Below, one piece after another: positions 9,667 through 17,555 of a stretch of 40,191 nucleotides of DNA. The notes beneath the pieces were generated by a model. The model was not told where the DNA came from, did not search any database, and saw only the letters and a list, made by a program, of their open reading frames with translations. How positions within the stretch are numbered: position 1 is the first letter of the stretch; each line of letters opens with the position of its first letter. The position numbers and the translations under genes are program-made. The DNA comes from CAMLIZ01 sp040758375 (GTDB lineage: Bacteria > Pseudomonadota > Gammaproteobacteria > Burkholderiales > Burkholderiaceae_C). The DNA lies in assembly GCA_040758375.1 (NCBI GenBank), contig JBFLWE010000057.1, positions 1 through 40,191 on the forward strand. Direction: 5' to 3'.

Positions 9667-10448
9667 TGTCAGGCCAGCTCATCACGCATCCGGTCGATGC
9701 GCAGCACGTGCTGCGCGTCGAACTCTCCAACCCACGCAAGCACAATGCGATCAGCGTCGCGATGTGGCGCGAGCTGCGCACGCTGTTCGAGGCGCTGCAG
9801 CAGCAGCCGCGCGAGCCGGCGCCACGCGTGGTGCTGCTCACCGGCGCGGGCGGCCACTTTGCCGCCGGCGGCGACATCGAGGAGTTCCCGCAGTTCCGTT
9901 TCGAGCCCGAGACGCTGCGCCACTTCCATGAAGAGATCGTGGCGCCCGCGCTGCAGGCGATGTGGCGCTGCGAGATCCCGATCGTCGCGCGCATCCACGG
10001 CTCCTGCATCGGTGGCGGGCTGGAGATCGCGGCCTGCTGCGACCTGCGCATCGCCGACCGCTCGGCGCGCTTCGGCGCGCCGATCGCGAAGATGGGCTTC
10101 CCGATGGCGCCGGGCGAGGTGGAGCTGCTGCTCAAGGTGGTGCCGGCCGCCACCTTGCGCGAGATCCTGATCGAGGCGCGGCTGCTCGATGCCGAGGCGG
10201 CGCTGGCGCGCGGCCTGGTGCACCGCGTGGTGGACGACGCGGCGCTGGCCGACGAGGCCGAGGCGGCCGCCCAGCGCATCGCGGCGCTGTCGCCGCTGGC
10301 CGCGCGCCTGAACAAGCGCATGCTGCGACAGTACGCCGAGGGCGGCCCCACCGCCGCGCAGCGGCGCGACCATTTCGCCTACGCCGCCGACCCCGAGCAC
10401 CGCGAAGGCGTGACCGCCTTCCTCGACAAGCGCGCGCCCCGGTTCTGA
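9666..10448 (+). CDS. Enoyl-CoA hydratase/isomerase (crotonase) family protein
   Basis: This 260-residue crotonase-fold protein keeps the oxyanion-hole strands (HFAAGGDIEEF near residue 65 and HGSCIGGGLEIA near 115). At the loop that reads FGQPEI..G in true hydratases it reads FGAPIAKMGFP, so the first catalytic Glu is missing; the region of the second Glu (PGEVELLL) does hold acids. It may not hydrate enoyl-CoA but act as an isomerase, hydrolase or decarboxylase on a malonate-derived CoA ester; the substrate cannot be told. It is translationally coupled to the receptor gene (TGATG) and is 20 bases before malonyl-CoA synthetase. Confidence 0.88.
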   Translation: MSGQLITHPVDAQHVLRVELSNPRKHNAISVAMWRELRTLFEALQQQPREPAPRVVLLTGAGGHFAAGGDIEEFPQFRFEPETLRHFHEEIVAPALQAMWRCEIPIVARIHGSCIGGGLEIAACCDLRIADRSARFGAPIAKMGFPMAPGEVELLLKVVPAATLREILIEARLLDAEAALARGLVHRVVDDAALADEAEAAAQRIAALSPLAARLNKRMLRQYAEGGPTAAQRRDHFAYAADPEHREGVTAFLDKRAPRF

Positions 10449-10468
10449 CCCTTTTCCGTAGCCCTGCC

Positions 10469-12043
10469 ATGAGCGAGAACCACAACCTCTATGCCGCGCT
10501 GCGCGCGGGCTTTCCGGCTGCGCTGGACCGCGTGGCCATCGAAACCGCCGACGGCCCCGGCGCCCCGCAGCACTACACCTGGCGCGACCTCGAACGCGGC
10601 AGCGCGATGATCGCCAACCTGCTGCAGTCGCTGGCGCTGCCCGAAGGCGCGCGCGTGGCGGTGCAGACCGAGAAGTCGGTGGAAGCGCTGATGCTGTACC
10701 TGGCGGTGCTGCGCGCGGGGTATGTGTACCTGCCGCTGAACACCGCCTACCAGGCCGCGGAGATCGACTACTTCATCGGCAACGCCAAGCCGAGCGTGGT
10801 GGTGTGCAGCGGCAAGAGCTTCCAGTGGGTGAGCCGCATCGCCTTTTCAAAAGGCACGAAGCACGTGTTCACGCTCAACGACGACCGCAGCGGCAGCCTG
10901 CTCGAACGCGCGGCGCATTGCAGCGACCAGCAGGTGCCGGCGCAGCGCGCGGCGGGCGACCTGGCGGCCATCCTCTACACCAGCGGCACCACCGGCCGCA
11001 GCAAGGGCGCGATGCTGTCGCACGGCAACATGCTGAGCAATGCGCGCGTGCTCCAGGAGTTCTGGGGTTGGCGAAGGCCCGAGGAAGGGGGCGACGTGCT
11101 GGTGCACGCGCTGCCCATCTTCCACGTGCACGGCCTGTTCGTCGCCTCGCACGGCGCGCTGCTCAACGGCAGCAAGATGATCTGGTTCAACAAGTTCGAG
11201 CCGCGCGCGGTGATCTCGCGCTTCAAGGAAGCCACCGTGTTCATGGGCGTGCCCACGCTCTATGTGCGCATGCTCGGCGAAGACAGCCTCGACCGCGAGG
11301 CCTGCGCCCACATGCGCCTGTTCCTCAGCGGCTCGGCGCCGATGCTGGTGGAGACCTTCAACGAATGGCGCGAGCGCACCGGCCACACCATCGTCGAGCG
11401 CTACGGCATGAGCGAGACCGTCATGCTCACCTCCAACCCCTATCACGGCGACCCTTCGCTGCGCAAGGGCGGCACGGTGGGCCGGCCGCTGCCGGGCGTG
11501 CAGGTGCGCGTGCACGACGACCAGGGCCGCGCGCTGCCCGCCGGCGAGATCGGCAACATCGAGGTCAAGGGCCCCAACGTCTTCGCCGGCTACTGGCGGA
11601 TGCCCGAGAAGACGAAGGAAGAGTTCACCGCCGACGGCTGGTTCAGGACCGGCGACGTGGGCCGCTTCGACGCCGACGGCTACCTGAGCATCGTGGGCCG
11701 CAGCAAGGACCTGATCATCAGCGGCGGCTACAACGTCTACCCCGCCGAGGTGGAGGGCATGATCAACGAGCTGCCCGGCGTGGCCGAATCGGCGGTGGTG
11801 GGCGTGCCGCACCCCGACTTCGGCGAGGCGGTGATCGCGGTCGTGGTGCCGCGCCCCGGCGCGCAAGTGGACGCTGACGAACTCATCGCCGCGCTGAAGG
11901 GCCGCATCGCCAACTTCAAGGTGCCCAAGCGCGTGTTCGTCGCGCCGGAGCTGCCGCGCAACACCATGGGCAAGGTGCAGAAGAAGCTGTTGCGCGACGA
12001 GCATCAGGGTTTGTTCCAGGGTGAGCGTTCACCACGGCGCTGA
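10469..12043 (+). CDS. matB: Malonyl-CoA synthetase (AMP-forming)
   Basis: This 524-residue acyl-CoA synthetase activates malonate with ATP and CoA. The phosphate-binding loop ILYTSGTTGRSKGAML, the YGMSET motif, the hinge TGDVGRFDADGYLSIVGR and the catalytic Lys in NTMGKVQKK are all intact. The opening (NHNLYAALRAGFP) and the block LPIFHVHGLFVASHGALLNG are those of the MatB branch, and co-location with malonyl-CoA decarboxylase and a GntR regulator supports the assignment. It ends the operon; no clear terminator follows. Confidence 0.92.
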   Translation: MSENHNLYAALRAGFPAALDRVAIETADGPGAPQHYTWRDLERGSAMIANLLQSLALPEGARVAVQTEKSVEALMLYLAVLRAGYVYLPLNTAYQAAEIDYFIGNAKPSVVVCSGKSFQWVSRIAFSKGTKHVFTLNDDRSGSLLERAAHCSDQQVPAQRAAGDLAAILYTSGTTGRSKGAMLSHGNMLSNARVLQEFWGWRRPEEGGDVLVHALPIFHVHGLFVASHGALLNGSKMIWFNKFEPRAVISRFKEATVFMGVPTLYVRMLGEDSLDREACAHMRLFLSGSAPMLVETFNEWRERTGHTIVERYGMSETVMLTSNPYHGDPSLRKGGTVGRPLPGVQVRVHDDQGRALPAGEIGNIEVKGPNVFAGYWRMPEKTKEEFTADGWFRTGDVGRFDADGYLSIVGRSKDLIISGGYNVYPAEVEGMINELPGVAESAVVGVPHPDFGEAVIAVVVPRPGAQVDADELIAALKGRIANFKVPKRVFVAPELPRNTMGKVQKKLLRDEHQGLFQGERSPRR

Positions 12044-12112
12044 GGCCGCATGGCTGCTGGGCGCTGCGCTGCAGCGTGCCATGCGTTTCGGCTGCATCCC
12101 CCCAATGGGTGA

Positions 12113-12140
12113 TTGCTGCGCCAATGCCGCTGCCTAGACT
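12113..12140 (+). promoter_or_regulatory. Candidate sigma-70 promoter with upstream C-tract
   Basis: TTGCTG (12113-12118), 16 bases, TAGACT (12135-12140). A CCCCCCAATGGGTGA element (12098-12112) abuts the -35 box. Transcription would start near 12147, about 35 bases before the chosen start of the small gene. Hexamer fit is moderate. Confidence 0.45.
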
Positions 12141-12182
12141 CGGCCTCCTTCAACAATGACGGTGTGCCAAGAGGGGCGGAAG

Positions 12183-12617
12183 ATGGTGCGGTGCTGGTGC
12201 CATGCCGCAATGGCGGGCTGGATGGGTGCGGAGTGGGCGGACGCGCAGGCGCCGTCCGCGCAAAGCCGCATGCGGCGGTGGCAATACGAATGCGAGCGCG
12301 CCGGCGGCGACTGCGCCGCGCGCGTGGAAGCGCTGGCACTGCGCATGCCGCATGCCCGCGCGGTGCGCTCGGGCTGCCTGCTGCGGCTGTTCACCAGCGC
12401 GGGTGTCGTCGAGTTCACCGACGGCGAAGTCCACCACCGCTACCTGGGCCTGCTCGACCCCGGGCTGCAGCACCTGGTGTGGCAGCGCGGGCCCGAGGGC
12501 GTGCGCTTCGTGGTGGTGGGCGACGGCAGCGGTGAGCAGTGGGCTTTCGAGTCGCTGAACCAGCTGTATGTCAGCGCGCAGTCGCATGGCCATTGTCAAC
12601 AGGCCACGCCCGCATAG
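12183..12617 (+). CDS. Hypothetical protein, 144 residues, possibly exported
   Basis: I do not recognise this protein. The frame was chosen over two overlapping ones because it gives ordinary composition (LRLFTSAGVVEFTDGEVHHRY, LLDPGLQHLVWQRGPEGVRF). ATG 12183 has the strong ribosome site AGAGGGG 7 bases upstream; ATG 12156 in the same frame has none. The N-terminus (MVRCWCHAAMAGWMGAEWADAQA) might be a weak signal peptide ending at AQA. Several Cys (three in the first 40 residues) might form disulfides if exported. It stands alone, between the malonate operon and an oppositely oriented low-GC gene, with its own candidate promoter at 12113. Confidence 0.6.
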   Translation: MVRCWCHAAMAGWMGAEWADAQAPSAQSRMRRWQYECERAGGDCAARVEALALRMPHARAVRSGCLLRLFTSAGVVEFTDGEVHHRYLGLLDPGLQHLVWQRGPEGVRFVVVGDGSGEQWAFESLNQLYVSAQSHGHCQQATPA

Positions 12618-12635
12618 CGTGGTGCTCCTTGAACC

Positions 12636-13610
12636 TCAAGGTTGCTGACACGGCACCCCCGGGTCGCAAACCCAGGTCTTCATGTACTTGGCCTTCTCGT
12701 AGATGGAGAAGCTGAGGCCACTCGGGAAAGTCACGGAAAACCGATCTGTCGTGACAACACCGTAGGCAGGTGGTGTGCGATACGCAGGGTCGCCGACAAA
12801 GACCTGGAACCCATCGCCCGACGCGAGCAAGTAGGACAGGTTGTCGGCAATATAAGCGCCATAGTCCAGCCCGTTATGAATGAACTTTCCTCGCGGGATT
12901 GAGGGAAGACCAAAGAAAACGGCTGTAGGAAGCTTCTTCTCTATCTCGGTCTTGTATGTGGTCTGCAGCGCTGTGACCGCGCTGGCCACCTTGTCAGTCA
13001 CGAGGTCCTCCAGGATGTCGCCCAGAATGGGAACCCAGGACAGGCTCGTGCTGCAGCCAACGTTGTTCGATGGAAAAAAGGTGAGCTTGGGTTCAACGAG
13101 AACCCCTGTGCTCGATATGTAGTCTGTGGCGGTAAACGAGACTGGGCCCGTCGTCATGGAGACCGTGCAGTCCACCCCAATCAGCCAGTATCGGTCATGG
13201 AATTTCGCCGTGAACCCCAAAGTGGGCGTGGTCAATTGCAGGCGCCCAGAACTAGCAGCCCTCGAATAGGAAAGCCGAACGGGACCAGACACAGTAGAGG
13301 TGTGCGACCGGTACTCACTCAGCTTGCTGAGCTTTTCATACACGATCTCATTCCACTTGCTGCGCAGGGGACCATATATCTGGTTCTGAACGTCATAGAA
13401 CGGGAGAAATGCGGTGGGTGTCTCCGTCATCGGATATGAGTAAGACAACAGGACACCGTCGTCCGCCGTCTTCACCGCCCCTACGAATGATCCGCTTTGG
13501 AATACCGGCTTCCATCCTGAAGCGCTGGCCGTCGAGTTTCCTAAAAGCACTGCAATACCAAGCAGGCCAGTAGCGAGCCTGCGATGCAACGCACTTACCA
13601 CTTCGTTCAT
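12636..13610 (-). CDS. Secreted hypothetical protein, lower GC than neighbours
   Basis: This 324-residue protein has a clear signal peptide (MNEVVSALHRRLATGLLGIA..., cleavage near SASA-SG at about residue 30) and no other membrane segment. The mature part is rich in Ser, Thr, Tyr and aromatic residues in beta-like alternation; four Cys are spread through it (DCTVSM, NNVGCST, TWVCDPGVPC), the last two close to the C-terminus. I recognise no family. Its codon use is strikingly less GC-biased than all neighbours, which suggests recent acquisition. GGGAGG before ATG 13610 decides the start; the frame further upstream is not coding. A good promoter lies at 13636-13664. Confidence 0.75.
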   Translation of the reverse strand: MNEVVSALHRRLATGLLGIAVLLGNSTASASGWKPVFQSGSFVGAVKTADDGVLLSYSYPMTETPTAFLPFYDVQNQIYGPLRSKWNEIVYEKLSKLSEYRSHTSTVSGPVRLSYSRAASSGRLQLTTPTLGFTAKFHDRYWLIGVDCTVSMTTGPVSFTATDYISSTGVLVEPKLTFFPSNNVGCSTSLSWVPILGDILEDLVTDKVASAVTALQTTYKTEIEKKLPTAVFFGLPSIPRGKFIHNGLDYGAYIADNLSYLLASGDGFQVFVGDPAYRTPPAYGVVTTDRFSVTFPSGLSFSIYEKAKYMKTWVCDPGVPCQQP

Positions 13611-13635
13611 GGAGCCTCCCATTTGGTCGAGCGCG

Positions 13636-13664
13636 ATCCTAGTTGCGCCCCATCGGAGCGTCAA
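13636..13664 (-). promoter_or_regulatory. Sigma-70 promoter of the secreted low-GC gene
   Basis: On the minus strand TTGACG (13664-13659), a 17-base spacer and TAGGAT (13641-13636) form the best consensus promoter in the window. The start would fall near 13629, leaving a leader of about 20 bases with the GGGAGG ribosome site. A CCCCCC tract (13681-13676) lies 11 bases upstream of the -35 box. Confidence 0.6.
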
Positions 13665-13714
13665 CGAAGAATCTTGGGGGGCATCAAAGCTTGACGAGCG
13701 CAGTACGAGCCAAG

Positions 13715-14416
13715 TCAGAAGTCGAAGAACACCGTCTCCCGCGCCGCATCGGGCGACTGGATCACGATGTCGAAGCGGTAGACCGTGAGGCCGTCGCGCT
13801 GCTCGGGCGCGGCCACCAGCGTCTGTCGCCGCACGGCCCACTCGATGCTGCGCAGCACCGGGTCTTCGGCATTGGCCTGCGCCTCGTCACCGAAGTACAG
13901 GCGCGTGTGCAGGCCGAGGTTGATGCCGCGCGCGACGATCCAGAAGTTGATGTGCGGGGCCTGCAGGAGCCCGGCGCCGGGCCGCCCCAAGCCGGGCTCT
14001 GCCCCCTCGGGGGGCGGACGCGAAGCGGCCGGTGGCACAGGTGACGCGCCGTTGCGCGCCATCACGCGGCCGGGCTTGATGGTCTCGAAGCGGTAGAGGC
14101 CCGTCTCGAAATCGGCCCCCGTGCGGCCCCAGCCGCGAAAGCCCGAGGGCCGCGGGTCGGCCGGGTGGGCGTAGTGGCCTTCGGCATCGGCCTGCCAGAT
14201 CTCGATGAGCACGTCGCGCAGCGGCGTGCCCGAGCCGTCGATCACCTGGCCTTCGATGGCGATGCGCTGGCCCGGCACGCCGGGCGCGGCCAGCACGTTG
14301 CCGAAGTTCGTTTCGAAGATCTCGAAGCCGGCCTGGCGCGGCGCCAGGCCGATGTGCACATACGGGCCGCCGGTCTGCGAGGGCGTTTCGTTCAGGAAGC
14401 TGGGCTCGTTGTTCAT
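13715..14416 (-). CDS. pcaG: Protocatechuate 3,4-dioxygenase alpha subunit with in-frame insertion
   Basis: This 233-residue subunit pairs with PcaH to cleave protocatechuate to 3-carboxy-cis,cis-muconate, the first step of the beta-ketoadipate pathway. The opening (PSQTGGPYVHIGLAP), IEIWQADAEGHYAHP, QAPHINFWIVARGINLGLH and RLYFGDEAQANAEDPVL are standard. Between ETIKPGRVMARNGA and LLQAPHIN sits an extra run of about 25 residues rich in Pro, Gly and Ala, encoded by a strongly palindromic GC-rich element (13971-14044). Relatives have only a few residues there. The reading frame is kept. The ATG overlaps the pcaH stop (ATGA), so translation is coupled. Confidence 0.92.
   Translation of the reverse strand: MNNEPSFLNETPSQTGGPYVHIGLAPRQAGFEIFETNFGNVLAAPGVPGQRIAIEGQVIDGSGTPLRDVLIEIWQADAEGHYAHPADPRPSGFRGWGRTGADFETGLYRFETIKPGRVMARNGASPVPPAASRPPPEGAEPGLGRPGAGLLQAPHINFWIVARGINLGLHTRLYFGDEAQANAEDPVLRSIEWAVRRQTLVAAPEQRDGLTVYRFDIVIQSPDAARETVFFDF
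13970..14044 (-). repeat. Palindromic GC-rich element inserted in-frame in pcaG
   Basis: The segment holds two strong dyads: GCCCGGCGCCGGGC (13970-13983, perfect palindrome) and GCCCCC-TCG-GGGGGC (14002-14016). It coincides with the extra residues of PcaG. From general knowledge it resembles the dispersed intergenic palindromes of Comamonadaceae genomes; I see no second copy of this exact type in the window, so its repeat nature needs a genome search. Confidence 0.55.
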
Positions 14417-15132
14417 CGCGGCATCTCGTTTTCGAAGTGGGTGGCGCGCTTGCCGCGCAGCACGATGTCGAAGCGGTAGCAGCGGCTGTCGAGCGCAATG
14501 AAGTGGCCGCGGTCCTGCAGCGCGATCAGGCTGCGGATCTGCTCCTCGCTGGGAATGGTGCGGATGATCGGGCAGCCGGGGATCAGCGGGTCGCCTTCGA
14601 AATACATCTGCGTGATCAGACGCTGCGCCCAGCCGTCGCCCGAGACCGAGTAATGAATGTGCGCGGGCCGCCAGTCGTTCATGCGGTTGCGCCAGGGATA
14701 CGGCCCCGGCTTGATGGTGCGGAACACGTAGTAGCCGTTGGCGTCGGTGAGCATGCGTCCGCAGCCGCCGAAGTTGGGGTCGATGGGCGCGATGTACTGG
14801 TCGTTCTTGTGGCGGTAGCGCCCGCCCGCGTTGGCCTGCCACACCTCGACCAGCGCGTTGCGCACCGGGTTGCCGAACTGGTCGTGCACATAGCCGTGCA
14901 CCACCAGCCGCTCGCCGATGGGCAGGCCGGTCTTGGCGAAGTTGAGGATCAGGTCGTTGTCTTTGGGGCCCAGCTCTTGCGGCCGGAACACCGGCGCGGT
15001 GATCTCCGACAGCGACTGGGGTATCGAGATCAGCGCGTTCTTCGGCGAACGCAGCACGCTGGTCTTGTAGCCGGGCGCGTAGGCCGGCGGGTGCTGCGCG
15101 GTGTCGCGCTGCGCGAATTCATGCAGGGGCAT
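14413..15132 (-). CDS. pcaH: Protocatechuate 3,4-dioxygenase beta subunit
   Basis: This 239-residue subunit carries the non-haem Fe(III) site. The ligands appear as Tyr106 (GGRYRHKND), Tyr145 (PGPYPWRN) and His158/His160 (RPAHIHY), with the same spacing as Tyr408, Tyr447, His460 and His462 of the Pseudomonas putida enzyme. The blocks DPNFGGCGRMLTD and QMYFEGDPLIPGCPI are standard, and length is normal. It is the first gene of pcaHG; no other pca gene follows on the strand. ATG 15132 is preceded by GGAGA. An inverted repeat about 65 bases upstream may be the operator. Confidence 0.95.
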   Translation of the reverse strand: MPLHEFAQRDTAQHPPAYAPGYKTSVLRSPKNALISIPQSLSEITAPVFRPQELGPKDNDLILNFAKTGLPIGERLVVHGYVHDQFGNPVRNALVEVWQANAGGRYRHKNDQYIAPIDPNFGGCGRMLTDANGYYVFRTIKPGPYPWRNRMNDWRPAHIHYSVSGDGWAQRLITQMYFEGDPLIPGCPIIRTIPSEEQIRSLIALQDRGHFIALDSRCYRFDIVLRGKRATHFENEMPR

Positions 15133-15195
15133 GGGGCGGTCTCCAGTGGCCGGCTCACTGTAGGCAGCCATGCGCCGCATCGCAATTGAAATCTC

Positions 15196-15222
15196 GGCTT
15201 GCCTTCGATCAAGCCCGGTTAA
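15196..15222 (-). promoter_or_regulatory. Inverted repeat upstream of pcaH, possible LysR operator
   Basis: GGCTTG-N8-CAAGCC (15196-15215) is a perfect 6-base dyad, followed by GGTTAA (15217-15222), which equals one half of the published PcaQ site ATAACC-N4-GGTTAA; the other half is not matched. Placement 63-90 bases before the pcaH start suits a LysR activator. A PcaQ-like regulator is at 19117-20046. Confidence 0.35.
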
Positions 15223-15247
15223 GCCACCCCGCCCGCAGGACGCGTGG

Positions 15248-16348
15248 CTACCGGCCCTTGTCCAGCCGGTGCTCGAGGAAGAAGCGCAGCATCTCGGCAG
15301 AGGCGTCGGGCCCTTCGGGATCGCAGTGGGAGCCCGCGTGGTGGCCCCCGCTCCAGGCGTGCCCGCTGCCGTGCACCACCCAGTGTTCCGCCACCACCTT
15401 GCCGTCGGCGCGCGTGCGGCGGTGGCGCGTGGCGCTGCGGCGCGCGCCGTGCACGCGCACCGTGTCGCGCCGCAGGGTGTGCCGCTCGCCCGGCGCGGCG
15501 GCAAACAGCTGCTCGCCGTTGCACGGGTGCACGGTGGGATCGGCATCGCCATGGAACACGATCGTCGGCACGCGCAGCGCGCCCTGCGCGTGGCCGCCCT
15601 GCCCCTTCATCGCGGCCAGTGCGCCGGGCAGGTCTTTCGCGGCAGCGGGCGGCAGCCCCGAATGCACGCCCACCGCGGCAAAGAGGTCCGGATAGGCCTG
15701 CCCCAGGATGGCCGCCATGGCGCCGCCGGCCGACAGGCCGGCCACATACACCTGCGAAGGGTCGATGTCGTGGTGCTCGATCACCCAGCGCGTCATGCCG
15801 GCCAGCAGGGCCGGTTCGCCGCGCGAGCGCTGCTGGTGGCTGGCCTTGAACCAGTTCCAGCAGCCCTGCGGGTTGGCCTGGCGCGACTGCGCCGGGTACA
15901 GCACGTAGATGCCCTGCGCCCGCGCCAGCTCGTTCATGCGCGTGCCGGCGGCAAAGTCGTCGGGGTTCTGCGTGCAGCCGTGCAGCATCACCACCAGCGG
16001 CTTGCGGCCCGGTCGGGCACCGCGCGGCGGCACGAAGAGCTTGAAGTCGCGCGCGGCACGGCCCTGGCCGAAGCGGCCGGCCTCCACATGGCCCTGGCCG
16101 GCCGGAGGCGCCTGCACCGGCCCCTCCGGAAGAGGCTGCAAGGGCGACAGCGGAAGCAGGATCGCGGGCTCCGCGGGCGTGACCTCGCGCGCCACGATGT
16201 CGATCACGTCGCCCTGCGCGGGCGGCGCTTCCGCGGCGAAGCGGCGCTCGCTCAACGCCTGCTGGATCAATGCGGTGGCGGCGTGGAGATCGCCCGCGCG
16301 GGTGAGGCGCGTGGCCTCGGCCATGAACTTCTGGAAATCGGCTGCCAC
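15248..16348 (-). CDS. PHB depolymerase family esterase (alpha/beta hydrolase)
   Basis: This 366-residue hydrolase belongs to the esterase_PHB family. The catalytic triad can be seen as Ser206 in GLSAGG, Asp270 in HGDADPTVHP and His330 in HGSGHAWSGG, with the oxyanion-side motif MLHGCTQNPDDFA at 121-133. The N-terminal part (ATRLTRAGDLHAATALIQQAL) is typical of the cytoplasmic or non-classically exported group found in PHB-accumulating Burkholderiales; no signal peptide is seen. The start is GTG 16348, preceded by CGGAG; ATG 16324 is an alternative. Substrate may be a short polyhydroxyalkanoate or another ester. It is divergent from the luciferase-like gene at 16484. Confidence 0.9.
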   Translation of the reverse strand: MAADFQKFMAEATRLTRAGDLHAATALIQQALSERRFAAEAPPAQGDVIDIVAREVTPAEPAILLPLSPLQPLPEGPVQAPPAGQGHVEAGRFGQGRAARDFKLFVPPRGARPGRKPLVVMLHGCTQNPDDFAAGTRMNELARAQGIYVLYPAQSRQANPQGCWNWFKASHQQRSRGEPALLAGMTRWVIEHHDIDPSQVYVAGLSAGGAMAAILGQAYPDLFAAVGVHSGLPPAAAKDLPGALAAMKGQGGHAQGALRVPTIVFHGDADPTVHPCNGEQLFAAAPGERHTLRRDTVRVHGARRSATRHRRTRADGKVVAEHWVVHGSGHAWSGGHHAGSHCDPEGPDASAEMLRFFLEHRLDKGR

Positions 16349-16483
16349 GTCAACTCCGGTAGGGGCGTCTATGCCGCAGGTGGGGCCATCGCCCGTCGGC
16401 GCAAGGCCCCACAACCGCTTTGGCGGCAGTGATACCGCATGCCCGGCAGCAAAGGCGGGCCGGCCTGGGTAGGCTTGGCGCCC

Positions 16484-17509
16484 ATGATTCCGTTTTCCGT
16501 TCTCGACCTCTCCCCCATACCGCTGGGCAGCGACGCGGCCCAGTCGTTTCGCAACACGCTGGACCTGGCGCAACATGCCGAGCGCTGGGGCTACCGCCGC
16601 TACTGGCTGGCCGAGCACCACGGCATGCCCGGCATCGCCAGCGCCGCCACCGCCGTGCTCATCGGCCACGTGGCCGGCGGCACCTCGACCATCCGCGTGG
16701 GCGCCGGCGGCATCATGCTGCCCAACCATGCGCCGCTGGTGATTGCCGAGCAGTTCGGCACGCTCGAATCGCTGTACCCCGGCCGCATCGACCTGGGCCT
16801 GGGGCGCGCGCCCGGCTCCGACCCCACCACCGCGCGCGCGCTGCGGCGCCACCTCGACACCGACCCCGAGGCGTTCCCGCAGGACGTGGCCGAGCTGATG
16901 GACTACTTTGCTGGCTCGCCCGGGCGGCCGGTGCGCGCGGTGCCGGGCGCCGGGCTGCGGGTGCCGATCTGGATACTGGGCTCCAGCCTCTTCGGCGCCG
17001 GACTCGCGGCGGCGCTGGGGTTGCCCTTTGCATTCGCATCGCATTTCGCACCCGCGCAACTGATGGACGCCTTGGCGCTGTACCGCGCGCGCTTTCGCCC
17101 GAGCCCCCAGCTCGATCGGCCGTATGTGATGCTGGGCGTGAACCTGGTGGCGGCCGACACCGACGACGAAGCGCGCTATCTCGCCACGTCGGTGAAGCAG
17201 GCGTTCGTGAACCTGCGCAGCGGCCGGCCTTCGATGCTGCCGCCGCCTGCGCGGGGGTATGACGAGCGGTTGGGCGAGCGCGAGCGGGCCTTGCTCGATT
17301 CGGTGCTCGCGTGTGCGGCCATCGGCTCGGCGGAGACGGTGCGTTCGACCTTGGGGGCATTCATCGAACGCACCGGTGCGGACGAGTTGATGATCGCCTC
17401 GCAGGTGTTCGACCACGAGGCCCGCTTGCGGTCTTATGAAATCGCGCGGGGCTGCCTTGAAGCCCCGCCGCACCGGGCCACGTCGGCGGGCAGCAGCCGG
17501 AACGATTGA
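16484..17509 (+). CDS. LLM-class flavin-dependent oxidoreductase (luciferase-like)
   Basis: This 341-residue protein has the bacterial-luciferase TIM-barrel fold. The opening FSVLDLSPIPLGSD, the block RYWLAEHHGMPGIASAATAV, RVGAGGIMLPNHAPLVIAEQF and RIDLGLGRAPGSDPTTARAL place it in the MsnO8/YhbW subfamily, which uses reduced FMN, often on unknown substrates. ATG 16484 fits the family start; the open frame 45 bases further upstream is less likely. It is followed after 46 bases by a DUF938 methyltransferase gene. No substrate can be inferred. Confidence 0.92.
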   Translation: MIPFSVLDLSPIPLGSDAAQSFRNTLDLAQHAERWGYRRYWLAEHHGMPGIASAATAVLIGHVAGGTSTIRVGAGGIMLPNHAPLVIAEQFGTLESLYPGRIDLGLGRAPGSDPTTARALRRHLDTDPEAFPQDVAELMDYFAGSPGRPVRAVPGAGLRVPIWILGSSLFGAGLAAALGLPFAFASHFAPAQLMDALALYRARFRPSPQLDRPYVMLGVNLVAADTDDEARYLATSVKQAFVNLRSGRPSMLPPPARGYDERLGERERALLDSVLACAAIGSAETVRSTLGAFIERTGADELMIASQVFDHEARLRSYEIARGCLEAPPHRATSAGSSRND

Positions 17510-17555
17510 GGCACCGAGCGCACCCCGATACCGTGCATTCGCCTACCATCGCCGC

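Noticed and set aside
12627..12641. CCTTGA-ACC-TCAAGG hairpin between the convergent orphan genes as a terminator
   Set aside because: The stem is only 6 base pairs, there is no U-tract on either strand, and it overlaps the stop codon.
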